Part shown: positions 20,240 through 28,258 of the stretch, one piece after another
Layout of the letters: each line of letters opens with the position of its first letter
Numbering within the stretch: the stretch's first letter is position 1
Assembly: GCF_001042485.2 (NCBI RefSeq)
Contig: NZ_LBMN02000035.1
Location: 310,001 to 374,000, forward strand
Direction of reading: 5' to 3'
From: Bacillus paralicheniformis
Lineage (GTDB): Bacteria > Bacillota > Bacilli > Bacillales > Bacillaceae
Length of the DNA stretch: 64,000 nt
The notes under the pieces: model-generated
Database searches by the model: none
Seen by the model: only the letters and a program-made list of their open reading frames with translations
Told to the model about the DNA's origin: nothing
Made by a program: the position numbers and the translations under genes

Positions 20240-23200
20240 GCCAATCGACCTCCTTCAATTTTCTGATCACGACATTGAGGTCGCGCTGATTTCCTGTCGG
20301 CCCGTAGTAGTTGAATCCGTAGCTGAGCTGGCCGTAGCCTCCGATCATCTGCGTCGGCTTGACATGGATGCGGGTCGGACTGTTATGGGTTCCACCGCGG
20401 TTATTCGTCAGCTTTGTTCCCGGTACATTGATATGCCGGTCTTGGGCATGGTGCATAAAGGCCATTCCTTTTGGAATCCGGTGTGATGTCACGGCCCGTG
20501 CGACGACGACTCCGTTTCGGTTGAAGCATTCGATCCAGTCGTTGTCCTGAATGTCGGTTTCTTCCGCATCGTCTTTATTCATCCAGACTGTCGGCCCGCC
20601 TCTGAAAAGGGTAAGCATCGGCAGGGAATCAAAATACATGCTGTGAACCGACCATTTATTATGCGGCGTTAAATAGTTTAAAACGATTTCTTTTCCTTCC
20701 TGATCCGGACGCTTGTTCAAGAAAGGGCGGTGGATCAGGATCGGCTTGAATGTCGCCATGTTCTCGCCGAATTCCGTCATCATTTCATGATCAAGGTAAA
20801 AAGACTGTCTGCCGGTCAGCGTTCTCCACGGAATCAGTTTTTCAACGTTCGTTGTAAACGGAGAATAGCGCCGTCCGCCTTTTTCAGAACCGCTGAAAGC
20901 AGGGGAGGTGATCACCGTTTTCGGCTGAGCCGAAATTTGCTCAAATGTAAAGCATTCCTCTTCCCGTTCTTCAGCTAAGTCTTTCAACTCAAGATTCGTT
21001 ATTTTTTCAAGCGATTCCCACGCTTTAACGGCTACTTTCCCGTTTGAAGTGGAAGAGAGGGTCAATACCGCTTCCGCAGCCTGTCTTGCATCACTGATGT
21101 CAGGACAGCCTTTGGCGATCGTGTCGTCTTTTACGACGCCGAGCGTTTTTTTGAGGGAATCATATTCCGCTTCAACAGACCAGTTCATACCTTTCGTACC
21201 AAACGGCTGTTTGACAACATTCGGCCCAAGCGATGTCATCTTATTGAAAATCTGCTTGTAATCCCGTTCCACAACATGAATTTGCGGCATTGTTTTGCCG
21301 GGAACGGCAGGGCAGTCGCCTTTGCTCCAATCTTTGATTTTCCCGAGCGGCTGCGCCATTTCCTGTGGAGTGTCATGGAGAAGAGGAGTCGCAACAGCCT
21401 CTTTTACAGGTTCCATGTCCATTTCTTCAGCCAGATTGGAAACCGCTTTTGCCAATGCTTTGAAAATATCCCAATCAGACTTTGCTTCCCACGGCGCGCT
21501 GATTGCCGGGTTAAACGGGTGGATGAACGGATGCATATCCGTGCTGCTGAGATCGTGTTTTTCGTACCATGTGGCCGCAGGGAGCACGATGTCTGAATAA
21601 AGGGCTGTTCCCGCCATCCGGAAATCGAGATTGACCAGTAAGTCGAGTTTGCCTTCAGGCGCTTTGTCACGCCATGTGATTTCTTCGGGACGGATGCTGT
21701 CCTGATCATCGTTCATCAGTCCGTTAGTCGTGCCGAGCAAGTGCTTCAGAAAATATTCATGACCTTTGCCGGAGCTCGAGATTAAGTTGGCTCTCCAGAC
21801 AAATAGATTTCTCGGGAAGTTCTTTTCATTGTCAGGATCTTCAATCGAAAACTTGAGATTTTTCTCCTCAAGCTGTCTGGCGATATAGCTTCCGACTTGC
21901 TGAGCGTTCTCAGCGCCTGCTTTTTCTGCTTCTTTATACAGATCGATACCGTTTTTCTCAAACGTCGGATACGATGGAAGCCATCCGAGTCTTGCCGCCA
22001 GCACATTGTAATCGGCGTGGTGCTTGTAGCGCGATGTTTTTGCGATAGGGGAAGCAAGCCCACTGATTTCCTGATCTTCATAGCGCCACTGATCGGTAGC
22101 GAAGTAGAAAAATGATGTTCCGTTTTGCAGTTTGGCAGGGCCTCCCCAGTCTTTTGCCGTCGCGATCGTCTGCCATCCTTCGGCCGGCCGGAGTTTTTCC
22201 TGGCCGACATAGTGGGCCCAGCCGCCTCCGTTAACCCCTTGAGCTCCGACGAGAAGCACAAGGTTCAGCACAGCTCTGTAAATGGTGTCTGAATTGAACC
22301 AATGGTTAATCCCGGCGCCGACAATGATCATTGAACGGCCCTCTGTGTCAATCGCATTTTGCGCGAATTCCCTTGCGATTTTGATCACCATTTCACTTTT
22401 AATGCCGGTAATCGGCTCTTGCCAAGCCGGTGTAAACGGTTCAGGATCATCAAATGATGCCGGCGTCTGCCCGTCAATTCCGCGGTTGACGCCATAGTTG
22501 GCGAGCGTCAGGTCGAAAACGGTAGAAACAAAAACTTCCTCTCCGTCCAGAATCATTTTTTTGATCGGAAGCGGTCTTTCAAGCACTTTATTGCCGTCAT
22601 GTGAGAAGTAAGGAATGTTGACCGTGCCGATCATATCTTCGTGTCCAAGCATGGAAAGCCGAGGTGTGATCGGTTTTTCTGAATCCTCATCAACCATGCG
22701 CAGATTCCATTTTCCTTGGCCGTCCCAGCGGGAGCCCATCGTGCCCTGCGGAATCGCAAATCCATCTGTGTCTTCATCCCAAACGGCAGGCTTCCACTCA
22801 TCATGTTCTGTCGCACGCCCGATATCTTTAGCATGGAGGAAGCGGCCTGCTGTGAACGTTCCGTTTTCCTCTTTCAAAGTCACCAAAAACGGGAAATCGG
22901 TATATTGTTTTGCATAATCAATAAAACGCTCCGTTTTCTGGTTGACATAAAAGTCTTGGAGAATGACGTGGCCCATCGCCATGGCCAGTGCGCCGTCCGT
23001 GCCTTGTCTGATGCTCAGCCAATCATCGGAAAACTTTGAGGACTCGGCAAAGTCCGGGCTGATCGAAATCACTTTTGCCCCTTTATAGCGGGCTTCGGCT
23101 AAAAAGTGAGCGTCAGGCGTTCTGGTAAGCGGCACATTAGAACCCCATGTCATGATGTAGCCTGAATTGTACCAGTCGCTGCTTTCCGGAACGTCGGTTT

Positions 23201-23915
23201 GATCTCCCCAAATTTGCGGTGAAGCAGGAGGGAGGTCGGCATACCAGTCATAGAAGCTCAGCATCGGCCCGCCGATCAGGGACATAAAGCGTGACCCTGC
23301 TGCGTGGCTGAGCATCGACATGGCTGGAATCGGCGAGAAGCCGACATTTCGGTCAGGACCGTATTTGGCAATGGTGTACAGAAGGGAAGCCGAAATCAGC
23401 TTCAGGACTTCGCTCCATTCGGCGCGGACAAATCCGCCTTTTCCGCGCGCCTGTTTATAGGCCTTTGCTTTTTCAGGGTTTTCGATAATTGATTTCCATG
23501 CTTCCAGCGGATTTTTGCTGCTGTTTAGCGCCTCGCGCCACATCTGGATCAGCACACCGCGTACATACGGATATTTCACGCGGAGCGGGCTGTATATATA
23601 CCAGGAAAAGCTCGCTCCTCTCGGACAGCCGCGCGGTTCAAAGTCCGGCATATCAGGGCCAGTCGAAGGGTAATCGAGTCGCTGCCCTTCCCATGTGACG
23701 ATTCCGTTTTTGACGTAGATATTCCAGCTGCAGGAGCCTGTACAGTTCACCCCGTGGGTAGAGCGAACCACTTTATCATGCTGCCATCTATTTCTGTATA
23801 CATCTTCCCAATTCCGGTCTTCATAAGTGGTTTGGCTGTGTTGATTGGAATGGCGTTCAATAGGAGAGAAATAATTTAATCTCCTGAAAATGGGACTCTG
23901 TTTCTTTTTTTTCAT
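20229..23915 (-). CDS. narG: Respiratory nitrate reductase alpha subunit (NarG)
   Basis: The 1228-residue catalytic subunit of membrane-bound nitrate reductase, reducing nitrate to nitrite with bis-MGD cofactor. The N terminus has the [4Fe-4S] signature HGVNCTGSCSWNIYVKNG at about residue 54; the Mo-ligand aspartate region YADLPPASPQIWGDQTD is near residue 225; the C-terminal molybdopterin-binding domain contains NRGGTHNSPTRIHVKPTQMI. ATG at 23915 follows AGAAGGAG. It is the first gene of narGHJI and its promoter has an Fnr-type site. No disruption was seen along the frame. Confidence 0.97.
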   Translation of the reverse strand: MKKKKQSPIFRRLNYFSPIERHSNQHSQTTYEDRNWEDVYRNRWQHDKVVRSTHGVNCTGSCSWNIYVKNGIVTWEGQRLDYPSTGPDMPDFEPRGCPRGASFSWYIYSPLRVKYPYVRGVLIQMWREALNSSKNPLEAWKSIIENPEKAKAYKQARGKGGFVRAEWSEVLKLISASLLYTIAKYGPDRNVGFSPIPAMSMLSHAAGSRFMSLIGGPMLSFYDWYADLPPASPQIWGDQTDVPESSDWYNSGYIMTWGSNVPLTRTPDAHFLAEARYKGAKVISISPDFAESSKFSDDWLSIRQGTDGALAMAMGHVILQDFYVNQKTERFIDYAKQYTDFPFLVTLKEENGTFTAGRFLHAKDIGRATEHDEWKPAVWDEDTDGFAIPQGTMGSRWDGQGKWNLRMVDEDSEKPITPRLSMLGHEDMIGTVNIPYFSHDGNKVLERPLPIKKMILDGEEVFVSTVFDLTLANYGVNRGIDGQTPASFDDPEPFTPAWQEPITGIKSEMVIKIAREFAQNAIDTEGRSMIIVGAGINHWFNSDTIYRAVLNLVLLVGAQGVNGGGWAHYVGQEKLRPAEGWQTIATAKDWGGPAKLQNGTSFFYFATDQWRYEDQEISGLASPIAKTSRYKHHADYNVLAARLGWLPSYPTFEKNGIDLYKEAEKAGAENAQQVGSYIARQLEEKNLKFSIEDPDNEKNFPRNLFVWRANLISSSGKGHEYFLKHLLGTTNGLMNDDQDSIRPEEITWRDKAPEGKLDLLVNLDFRMAGTALYSDIVLPAATWYEKHDLSSTDMHPFIHPFNPAISAPWEAKSDWDIFKALAKAVSNLAEEMDMEPVKEAVATPLLHDTPQEMAQPLGKIKDWSKGDCPAVPGKTMPQIHVVERDYKQIFNKMTSLGPNVVKQPFGTKGMNWSVEAEYDSLKKTLGVVKDDTIAKGCPDISDARQAAEAVLTLSSTSNGKVAVKAWESLEKITNLELKDLAEEREEECFTFEQISAQPKTVITSPAFSGSEKGGRRYSPFTTNVEKLIPWRTLTGRQSFYLDHEMMTEFGENMATFKPILIHRPFLNKRPDQEGKEIVLNYLTPHNKWSVHSMYFDSLPMLTLFRGGPTVWMNKDDAEETDIQDNDWIECFNRNGVVVARAVTSHRIPKGMAFMHHAQDRHINVPGTKLTNNRGGTHNSPTRIHVKPTQMIGGYGQLSYGFNYYGPTGNQRDLNVVIRKLKEVDWLED

Positions 23916-23953
23916 TGCTGGTTCACTCCTTCTGAGTCAGTGATGCTACCCTC

Positions 23954-24026
23954 ACTATATATGGAGGAGGCGCTGGACCTTGTTAAATTTGTCACATGGT
24001 TTCGGGTTTTCACAAATTTGTCACAT
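23954..24026 (-). promoter_or_regulatory. narG promoter with Fnr-type site and duplicated half-site
   Basis: On the minus strand TGTGACAAATTTAACA (23996-23981) matches TGTGA-N6-TCACA at 9 of 10 positions and is 21 bases before TATAGT (23959-23954), i.e. centred near -41.5. The core of the site recurs: AAATTTGTCACAT occurs at 23985-23997 and again at 24014-24026, 29 bases upstream, giving a second half-site. Confidence 0.75.
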
Positions 24027-24056
24027 TTTCAGGAGGGGGAGAGGGAGGACAAAAAA

Positions 24057-24080
24057 ACAGCCTGCATGGAAGCGGGCTGT
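24057..24080 (-). terminator. Terminator of the DUF1858-DUF438 operon
   Basis: ACAGCC and GGCTGT close a hairpin with a short imperfect inner stem; on the minus strand TTTTTTT follows directly. It lies 9 bases after the DUF438 stop codon and separates it from the narG promoter. Confidence 0.65.
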
Positions 24081-24088
24081 CGAATGGG

Positions 24089-25330
24089 TCAATCGCTCGT
24101 GTTCAAAATTCTCTTTTCCCCGGTAATCTCTTGAATCGGGGCGATGTTCTGGGTGAATTCCAAAGTTCCGATATAGCGGCCGTTTTCATCGCGTACGGCA
24201 AAATAGCGGATGAACACGTATTTGTCTTTAAATTTGATCCAAAAGTCTTCAACGTCTTTTTTGCCTGATTTAAAGTCGTCAAGAAGTTTGTTGACGATGT
24301 GGACGCTTGCCGGCGGATGGCAGTTTTGGACGGTCCGGCCGATTACGGCTTTTGTCCTTGCGAAAATCCGTTCCTTTCCGTGTGAAAAATAGCGGACCAC
24401 ATCGTTTTCATCGATGAAGGTGATATCGACCGGAAGATGGTTCATCATGTGCTCAAGCTGGGCCACGGACAGAATACCCGTAGGGAGCCTGACATATCCG
24501 TCAGCCGCTTCTTCTGTTGTTTTGAGCTGATGGCGTTCAGGCTTCCACACCGTTTCCGGAGCAGTCAGGCAATATCCGATCTCGTCGCTTTCAGCCGCGA
24601 TTTTCAGCCATTCGTCTTCTGTCAGCGTTCTGAGCGCCATCGGCAAGAGGATATTTTCTTCTTTATAAATCATTTCCGTGCCTTCTTGAATGATAAACGT
24701 TAGCTCGCGGATGACTTCATCTTTTTTGTCCGGCGTATACTCTTCCAACAAACGCTTCACTTCTTTGATGCTCTTGCGGATAAAATCATCGACAGCCCAC
24801 ATCACTTGGCTGGGCCCAGTAATTCCGTACTTTTCTAAATAGGGGAAGAGAAGATTTTCTTTTCTGCTGTAATGTTTGTCGACATCGGCGAGCAAGTTCA
24901 AGTCTGTGAGCAGCTTGAGAATGTTGTCGCGGTGATCTTCTTTTTCAAAACGTTCCAAATGAAGCTGCATTTTAAAGTTCAAAAGGAGGTCGATTTCTTT
25001 ATTTTCTTTCATAAAAGTATGAACGGGATGGCCTGGCTGCTTATCGGCGTCAGCGCGGTGAATGTCTTCAATCGATCCTTTAAACACAGCGGCGTGAACG
25101 GAACAAAGCTCTTGAATTTCTTCGGGGGTAATGCCTTCTTCCTTCATTAACGCCTGTTCCAGCTGAGCGATTTCTTCAGCATTGACTGAACCGAACGTCT
25201 TTTCAAACCGTTTTTTGACGTCGGCAAGCGGTTTTCCTTTATGAAGGTCGATGATGATTTCTTTCAGAAGCTGCTTTTTTTCCTCTGGCAGACCTTGCTG
25301 CGTTTCCCGGTTGTTAATCATTTCGCTCAT
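24089..25330 (-). CDS. DUF438-hemerythrin-PAS protein, putative gas/redox sensor
   Basis: A 413-residue cytoplasmic protein with three parts: a DUF438 helical domain (about residues 10-85, LLKEIIIDLHKGKPLADVKK), a hemerythrin-like four-helix bundle (about 100-235) with HPVHTFMKEN, DKHYSRKENLLFPYLEKY and TEMIYKEENILLPMA supplying the His/Glu di-iron ligands, and a C-terminal PAS domain (about 290-405, DITFIDENDVVRYFSHGKERIF, GRTVQNCHPPASVHIV). Proteins of this plan are found in Firmicutes, but I know no proven function. The ATG at 25330 behind AAAGGAG overlaps the DUF1858 stop (ATGA). Its Fnr-type promoter in a nitrate/NO block suggests sensing or scavenging of NO or oxygen; this is inference. 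Confidence 0.85.
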   Translation of the reverse strand: MSEMINNRETQQGLPEEKKQLLKEIIIDLHKGKPLADVKKRFEKTFGSVNAEEIAQLEQALMKEEGITPEEIQELCSVHAAVFKGSIEDIHRADADKQPGHPVHTFMKENKEIDLLLNFKMQLHLERFEKEDHRDNILKLLTDLNLLADVDKHYSRKENLLFPYLEKYGITGPSQVMWAVDDFIRKSIKEVKRLLEEYTPDKKDEVIRELTFIIQEGTEMIYKEENILLPMALRTLTEDEWLKIAAESDEIGYCLTAPETVWKPERHQLKTTEEAADGYVRLPTGILSVAQLEHMMNHLPVDITFIDENDVVRYFSHGKERIFARTKAVIGRTVQNCHPPASVHIVNKLLDDFKSGKKDVEDFWIKFKDKYVFIRYFAVRDENGRYIGTLEFTQNIAPIQEITGEKRILNTSD

Positions 25331-25578
25331 CGTTTTTCTCCTTTCCAAACGGGGTCAAATCCGTGCGCTTTCAATATGTCTAAGACATGCGGCCATTCGA
25401 TTTGCATCATTCGCGCGCCTTTCGGAATCGTCACGATACGCCCGGCTGTTTCCAGCATGCCGGGCTTCGTTATGTTTTTAAACCCGGCTTCCTTCATCAC
25501 GGCTTTTAGTTCAGGATGCAATGTGCAAAGTTCGTATACGGAATCGTTCAAATCAATTTTTTTATGCAGAGGGATCAC
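25327..25578 (-). CDS. DUF1858 domain protein
   Basis: An 83-residue protein of the DUF1858 family, related in sequence to the N-terminal domain of ScdA-type iron-sulfur repair proteins (here LNDSVYELCTLHPELKAVMKEAGF). Only one cysteine is present. The GTG start at 25578 is uncertain because AAAGGAT is very close to it; a CTG three codons on would be better spaced. It is translationally coupled to the DUF438 protein, and DUF1858 and DUF438 domains are often adjacent or fused in other genomes, which supports a joint role. Confidence 0.75.
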   Translation of the reverse strand: MIPLHKKIDLNDSVYELCTLHPELKAVMKEAGFKNITKPGMLETAGRIVTIPKGARMMQIEWPHVLDILKAHGFDPVWKGEKR

Positions 25579-25627
25579 ATCCTTTGATAGTGATGATCAT
25601 TCTCATCTATACCGTAATACAAGTATG

Positions 25628-25661
25628 CTGAAAAAAATGTGACGTACATCACATTTTTCAG
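25628..25661 (-). promoter_or_regulatory. Perfect Fnr box inside a hairpin, upstream of DUF1858
   Basis: TGTGACGTACATCACA (25638-25653) is a perfect Fnr/CRP palindrome. It is 21 bases before TACGGT (25616-25611) and 26 before TATAGA, either of which could be the -10 box for the DUF1858-DUF438 operon. The flanks extend the symmetry (CTGAAAAA...TTTTTCAG), so the same sequence forms a hairpin overlapping the stop codon of the radical SAM gene and could end its transcript. Confidence 0.8.
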
Positions 25662-26761
25662 CGCAAAGCCTTCGGAATATAAATACAGCTCGGGTCGCTT
25701 TCCAGATAATCGCCTGTCAGAGCATAGGCACGTGAGCGCGAACCGCCGCACACATGGCGGAATTCACAGACGCCGCATTTTCCTTTAAATCCGTCCGGAT
25801 TTCGCAAATTCTTAAAGATCGGTGATTCGCGATAAATCTCAGCCAGCGGCTGTTCGCGGATGTTTCCGGCTTTAAACGGCAGGAGTCCGCTTGGATATAC
25901 ATCGCCGATATGGGAGATAAACATAAAGCCGTTGCCATCGTTCACACCTTTCGGAGCCCGGCCCAATCCGCCGATCGCATCCATTTTCCCTTTCTGCAAT
26001 GCGTGTTCATAGCGGATTTTCATGTTGGGGTCTTTCGCTTCCCGCATTTTTTGTTGAATAACGACCCGTCGGTAGTGCTGGGCTGCTGTCGTTTTGATGT
26101 CAAAAGGCGCTTCTTTTGCCAAACGGCTGAGCCAAAGAAAGACTTTTTCATGGTCCACCGGCGAAATCATATCTTCCCGCTTCGCGCGGCCTGTCGGGAC
26201 GAGAAAAAATACACTCCATAATACACAGTTCAATTCTTCGATCAGCTTTGCCATTTCATCCAGGTAATCGATGTTATAAGCGGATATAACGGTATTAATC
26301 TGCAGAGGCAGATGGCATTCATGAATGTAGCGTATGGCCTTCATGGTCAGGTCAAAGGAACCGTCCGTTCCTCGAAAATGATCATGAATCTCTCGGGTTG
26401 GCCCGTCCAAGCTGAACGCCCATCGGGATAAGCCGATTTCTTTTGCTGATTGAATCGCTTCTCTTGTAACATTCGGCGTGGCACTCGGGGTCATAGAGAC
26501 GCGAACCCCTTTTTGGACGGCATACTCAATAATGGCGAATACGTCGTCTCTCATTAAAGGGTCACCCCCTGTCAGCACGAGGAGGGGATTGTCCATCGCA
26601 TGAATTTGATCGATTAAATCTTTTCCTTCTTTCAGGGTGAGCTCCCGCGGATCGCGTTTATTTTGAGCCGATGCCCGGCAATGAAGGCACTTGAGCTCGC
26701 ACGCTCTTGTCAGCTCCCAAATGACGATAAACGGAGACTTGTCGAAATCGCAATGTATCAT
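25658..26761 (-). CDS. Radical SAM/SPASM protein, NirJ/AhbC-like
   Basis: A 367-residue radical SAM enzyme. The cluster motif CELKCLHC (C-x3-C-x2-C) is at residues 16-23, GGDPLMRDD follows, and the C-terminal SPASM-type region has CGVCEFRHVCGG and a final DPSC. It resembles the haem-biosynthesis proteins NirJ and AhbC that modify tetrapyrrole side chains, and a related family known as TIGR04053. No cytochrome cd1 or other haem d1 genes are present here, so a NirJ role is unlikely; modification of a haem or of a peptide is possible. The start ATG at 26761 is weakly supported. An 8-of-10 Fnr-type site lies at the right distance upstream. Confidence 0.82.
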   Translation of the reverse strand: MIHCDFDKSPFIVIWELTRACELKCLHCRASAQNKRDPRELTLKEGKDLIDQIHAMDNPLLVLTGGDPLMRDDVFAIIEYAVQKGVRVSMTPSATPNVTREAIQSAKEIGLSRWAFSLDGPTREIHDHFRGTDGSFDLTMKAIRYIHECHLPLQINTVISAYNIDYLDEMAKLIEELNCVLWSVFFLVPTGRAKREDMISPVDHEKVFLWLSRLAKEAPFDIKTTAAQHYRRVVIQQKMREAKDPNMKIRYEHALQKGKMDAIGGLGRAPKGVNDGNGFMFISHIGDVYPSGLLPFKAGNIREQPLAEIYRESPIFKNLRNPDGFKGKCGVCEFRHVCGGSRSRAYALTGDYLESDPSCIYIPKALR

Positions 26762-26794
26762 CTTTCATCTGTCCTTTCGTTTGCATTCATGTGT

Positions 26795-26837
26795 ATCGTA
26801 GCGGAAATGAAAAAGAAAAAAAGTTAAGTAGATCACA
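26795..26837 (-). promoter_or_regulatory. Weak Fnr-type site and -10 box of the radical SAM gene
   Basis: On the minus strand TGTGATCTACTTAACT (26837-26822) matches the consensus at 8 of 10 positions and lies 21 bases before TACGAT (26800-26795), placing its centre at -41.5. The spacing supports it although the right half is poor. Confidence 0.5.
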
Positions 26838-26873
26838 TTTAGAAAAGGAAGGGAAAGAAGGGGGAGGCCCTTC

Positions 26874-27341
26874 TCACGCGTCGTCTTCTGCAGAGGAGTT
26901 GAGGTAACGCAAAAAAAGCTGGTAGGAAAAATACAAATTCTGCTGAAGCAGCATGAGAAAGTTCGTCTGTAATTGGCGGTTATAAGTCATCATTTTTTTG
27001 AAAGTATGAAATGGAATTTCAAGTACGGCGGTTTCTGCGGCAGTGTTGACTGAAATAAACGGAGATACGAAAGGTTCGCCTTTTTGATCAATAGGGAAAA
27101 CATCGCCTTTTTCCCACTCGGCGATCGTTCGGGATTCTTCTGGAAGTCTTCTGTCAGAAAAATGAACTTCCCCTTTTAAAACAAAATAGACGGATTGCGA
27201 ATGAAGGAACGATCGCGAATGCTGAGATGGCTGGATATCGATCACCTTCCCGTTTTTCAGCAGCCTTTTGATGATCGGAAGGGGTACCCCGAGAAACATA
27301 GGAAGATTTTTCAGAAACAATAAGTAGTCAAACCGGTCCAT
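26874..27341 (-). CDS. arfM: Anaerobic respiration and fermentation modulator ArfM
   Basis: A 155-residue protein resembling ArfM (YwiD) of B. subtilis, which promotes expression of anaerobic genes such as narGHJI and fermentation genes. Most of it is a cyclic-nucleotide-binding-like beta-roll (VYFVLKGEVHFSDRRL, EWEKGDVFPIDQKGEPF), and it ends in a helix without a DNA-binding domain, so it is not a normal Crp/Fnr regulator. A good ribosome site (GGAGGATATACC) precedes the ATG. An Fnr-type site at -41.5 fits the known Fnr control of arfM. It is divergent from ywiC, as in B. subtilis. Confidence 0.82.
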   Translation of the reverse strand: MDRFDYLLFLKNLPMFLGVPLPIIKRLLKNGKVIDIQPSQHSRSFLHSQSVYFVLKGEVHFSDRRLPEESRTIAEWEKGDVFPIDQKGEPFVSPFISVNTAAETAVLEIPFHTFKKMMTYNRQLQTNFLMLLQQNLYFSYQLFLRYLNSSAEDDA

Positions 27342-27371
27342 GGTATATCCTCCTTCTATATATTAGCATTT

Positions 27372-27414
27372 AGTATAAAGCGCCGGGCTGGAGGGCGCAG
27401 TGATTTATTTCACA
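27372..27414 (-). promoter_or_regulatory. arfM promoter with Fnr-type box
   Basis: AGTGATTTATTTCACA (27399-27414) matches TGTGA-N6-TCACA at 9 of 10 positions and is 21 bases before TATACT (27377-27372, minus strand), centring it at -41.5 of arfM. For the divergent ywiC promoter (TATAAT at 27458-27463) the same site would be near -63.5. Confidence 0.75.
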
Positions 27415-27490
27415 CGCCTGTATGCAAAATGTCACTGTGTAAAAAAGACGAAACTTTTATAATGTAATAGAAAAGAAGGGAGGATGCGTG

Positions 27491-28213
27491 ATGAAAGTGT
27501 TCATACCGAAGCAGCACGGCGCCTGGGCGATGCTTGTCATCCCGTTTGTTCTCGGCATGTTCGCCGGGGGCGCGGATGTAAAGCATATTCCGCTGTTCTG
27601 CGGATGGCTGTTTCTATATCTAGCGGCATTTCCGGCTACGATGATGGTGAAGAAGAAAAATATCGTTTACTATCAAAAATGGGTTCTCATCTACGGCATT
27701 CCGGCCATCGTTTTCCTGCTTATTTCGGTCTGGCTGGAGCCGCGGCTCGTTTTTCTCGGGCTGCCGCTGTTTCCGCTCTTTCTCATCAATCTTTATTATG
27801 CGAAAAGAAACAACGACAGGGCGCTTTTAAATGATATTGCGGCAATCCTTGTTTTCAGCGCGGGCGGGCTTGCGAGCTTCTGGATGGGAGCGGGGAAGCT
27901 TGATGGTGAAGCATTGTTTGTTTTTATCCAGTCCGCTTTGTTTTTCACAGGGAGCGCCTTTTATGTCAAGTCGATGATCCGCGAAAAGAAAAACAATCGG
28001 TTTAAACTTTATTCATGGGGATACCACGTATTCCTGCCGTTCATCTCGCTGGCCGCGGGGGCAGGATGGGCCGTGCTTGGTGTAGTGCCGAGCAGTTTCA
28101 GAGCGTGGTTTTTACATGGAAAGAAACTGTCGATTAAGACAATCGGAATCTCAGAGCTGGTGAATGCCTGTTTCTTTATGGCCGTGTTGATCGTTTTTCT
28201 GCTGCAAACGTAA
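27491..28213 (+). CDS. ywiC: YwiC-like integral membrane protein
   Basis: A 240-residue protein with about seven hydrophobic segments, starting MKVFIPKQHGAWAMLVIPF. The KQHGAWAML opening is the hallmark of the YwiC-like family (PF14256), of unknown function. In B. subtilis it lies between fnr and narGHJI, as here near arfM and fnr. ATG at 27491 has AAGGGAGG seven bases upstream; a GTG one codon earlier is too close. TATAAT at 27458-27463 is a clear -10 box. A strong terminator follows the stop. Confidence 0.88.
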   Translation: MKVFIPKQHGAWAMLVIPFVLGMFAGGADVKHIPLFCGWLFLYLAAFPATMMVKKKNIVYYQKWVLIYGIPAIVFLLISVWLEPRLVFLGLPLFPLFLINLYYAKRNNDRALLNDIAAILVFSAGGLASFWMGAGKLDGEALFVFIQSALFFTGSAFYVKSMIREKKNNRFKLYSWGYHVFLPFISLAAGAGWAVLGVVPSSFRAWFLHGKKLSIKTIGISELVNACFFMAVLIVFLLQT

Positions 28214-28250
28214 AAAACAAGGACACTGTGCTTCATGTCCTTGTTTGTTT
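28214..28250. terminator. Terminator between convergent ywiC and fnr
   Basis: AAACAAGGACA (28214-28224) and TGTCCTTGTTT (28235-28245) form an 11-base stem with T-rich sequence after it; A/T-rich flanks on both strands allow use by ywiC and fnr. Confidence 0.85.
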
Positions 28251-28258
28251 TCGTTTTT

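Noticed and set aside
26762-26873. Possible second, perfect Fnr box for the radical SAM gene
   Set aside because: Only the half-site GATCACA is good; listed instead as a weak site because of its spacing.
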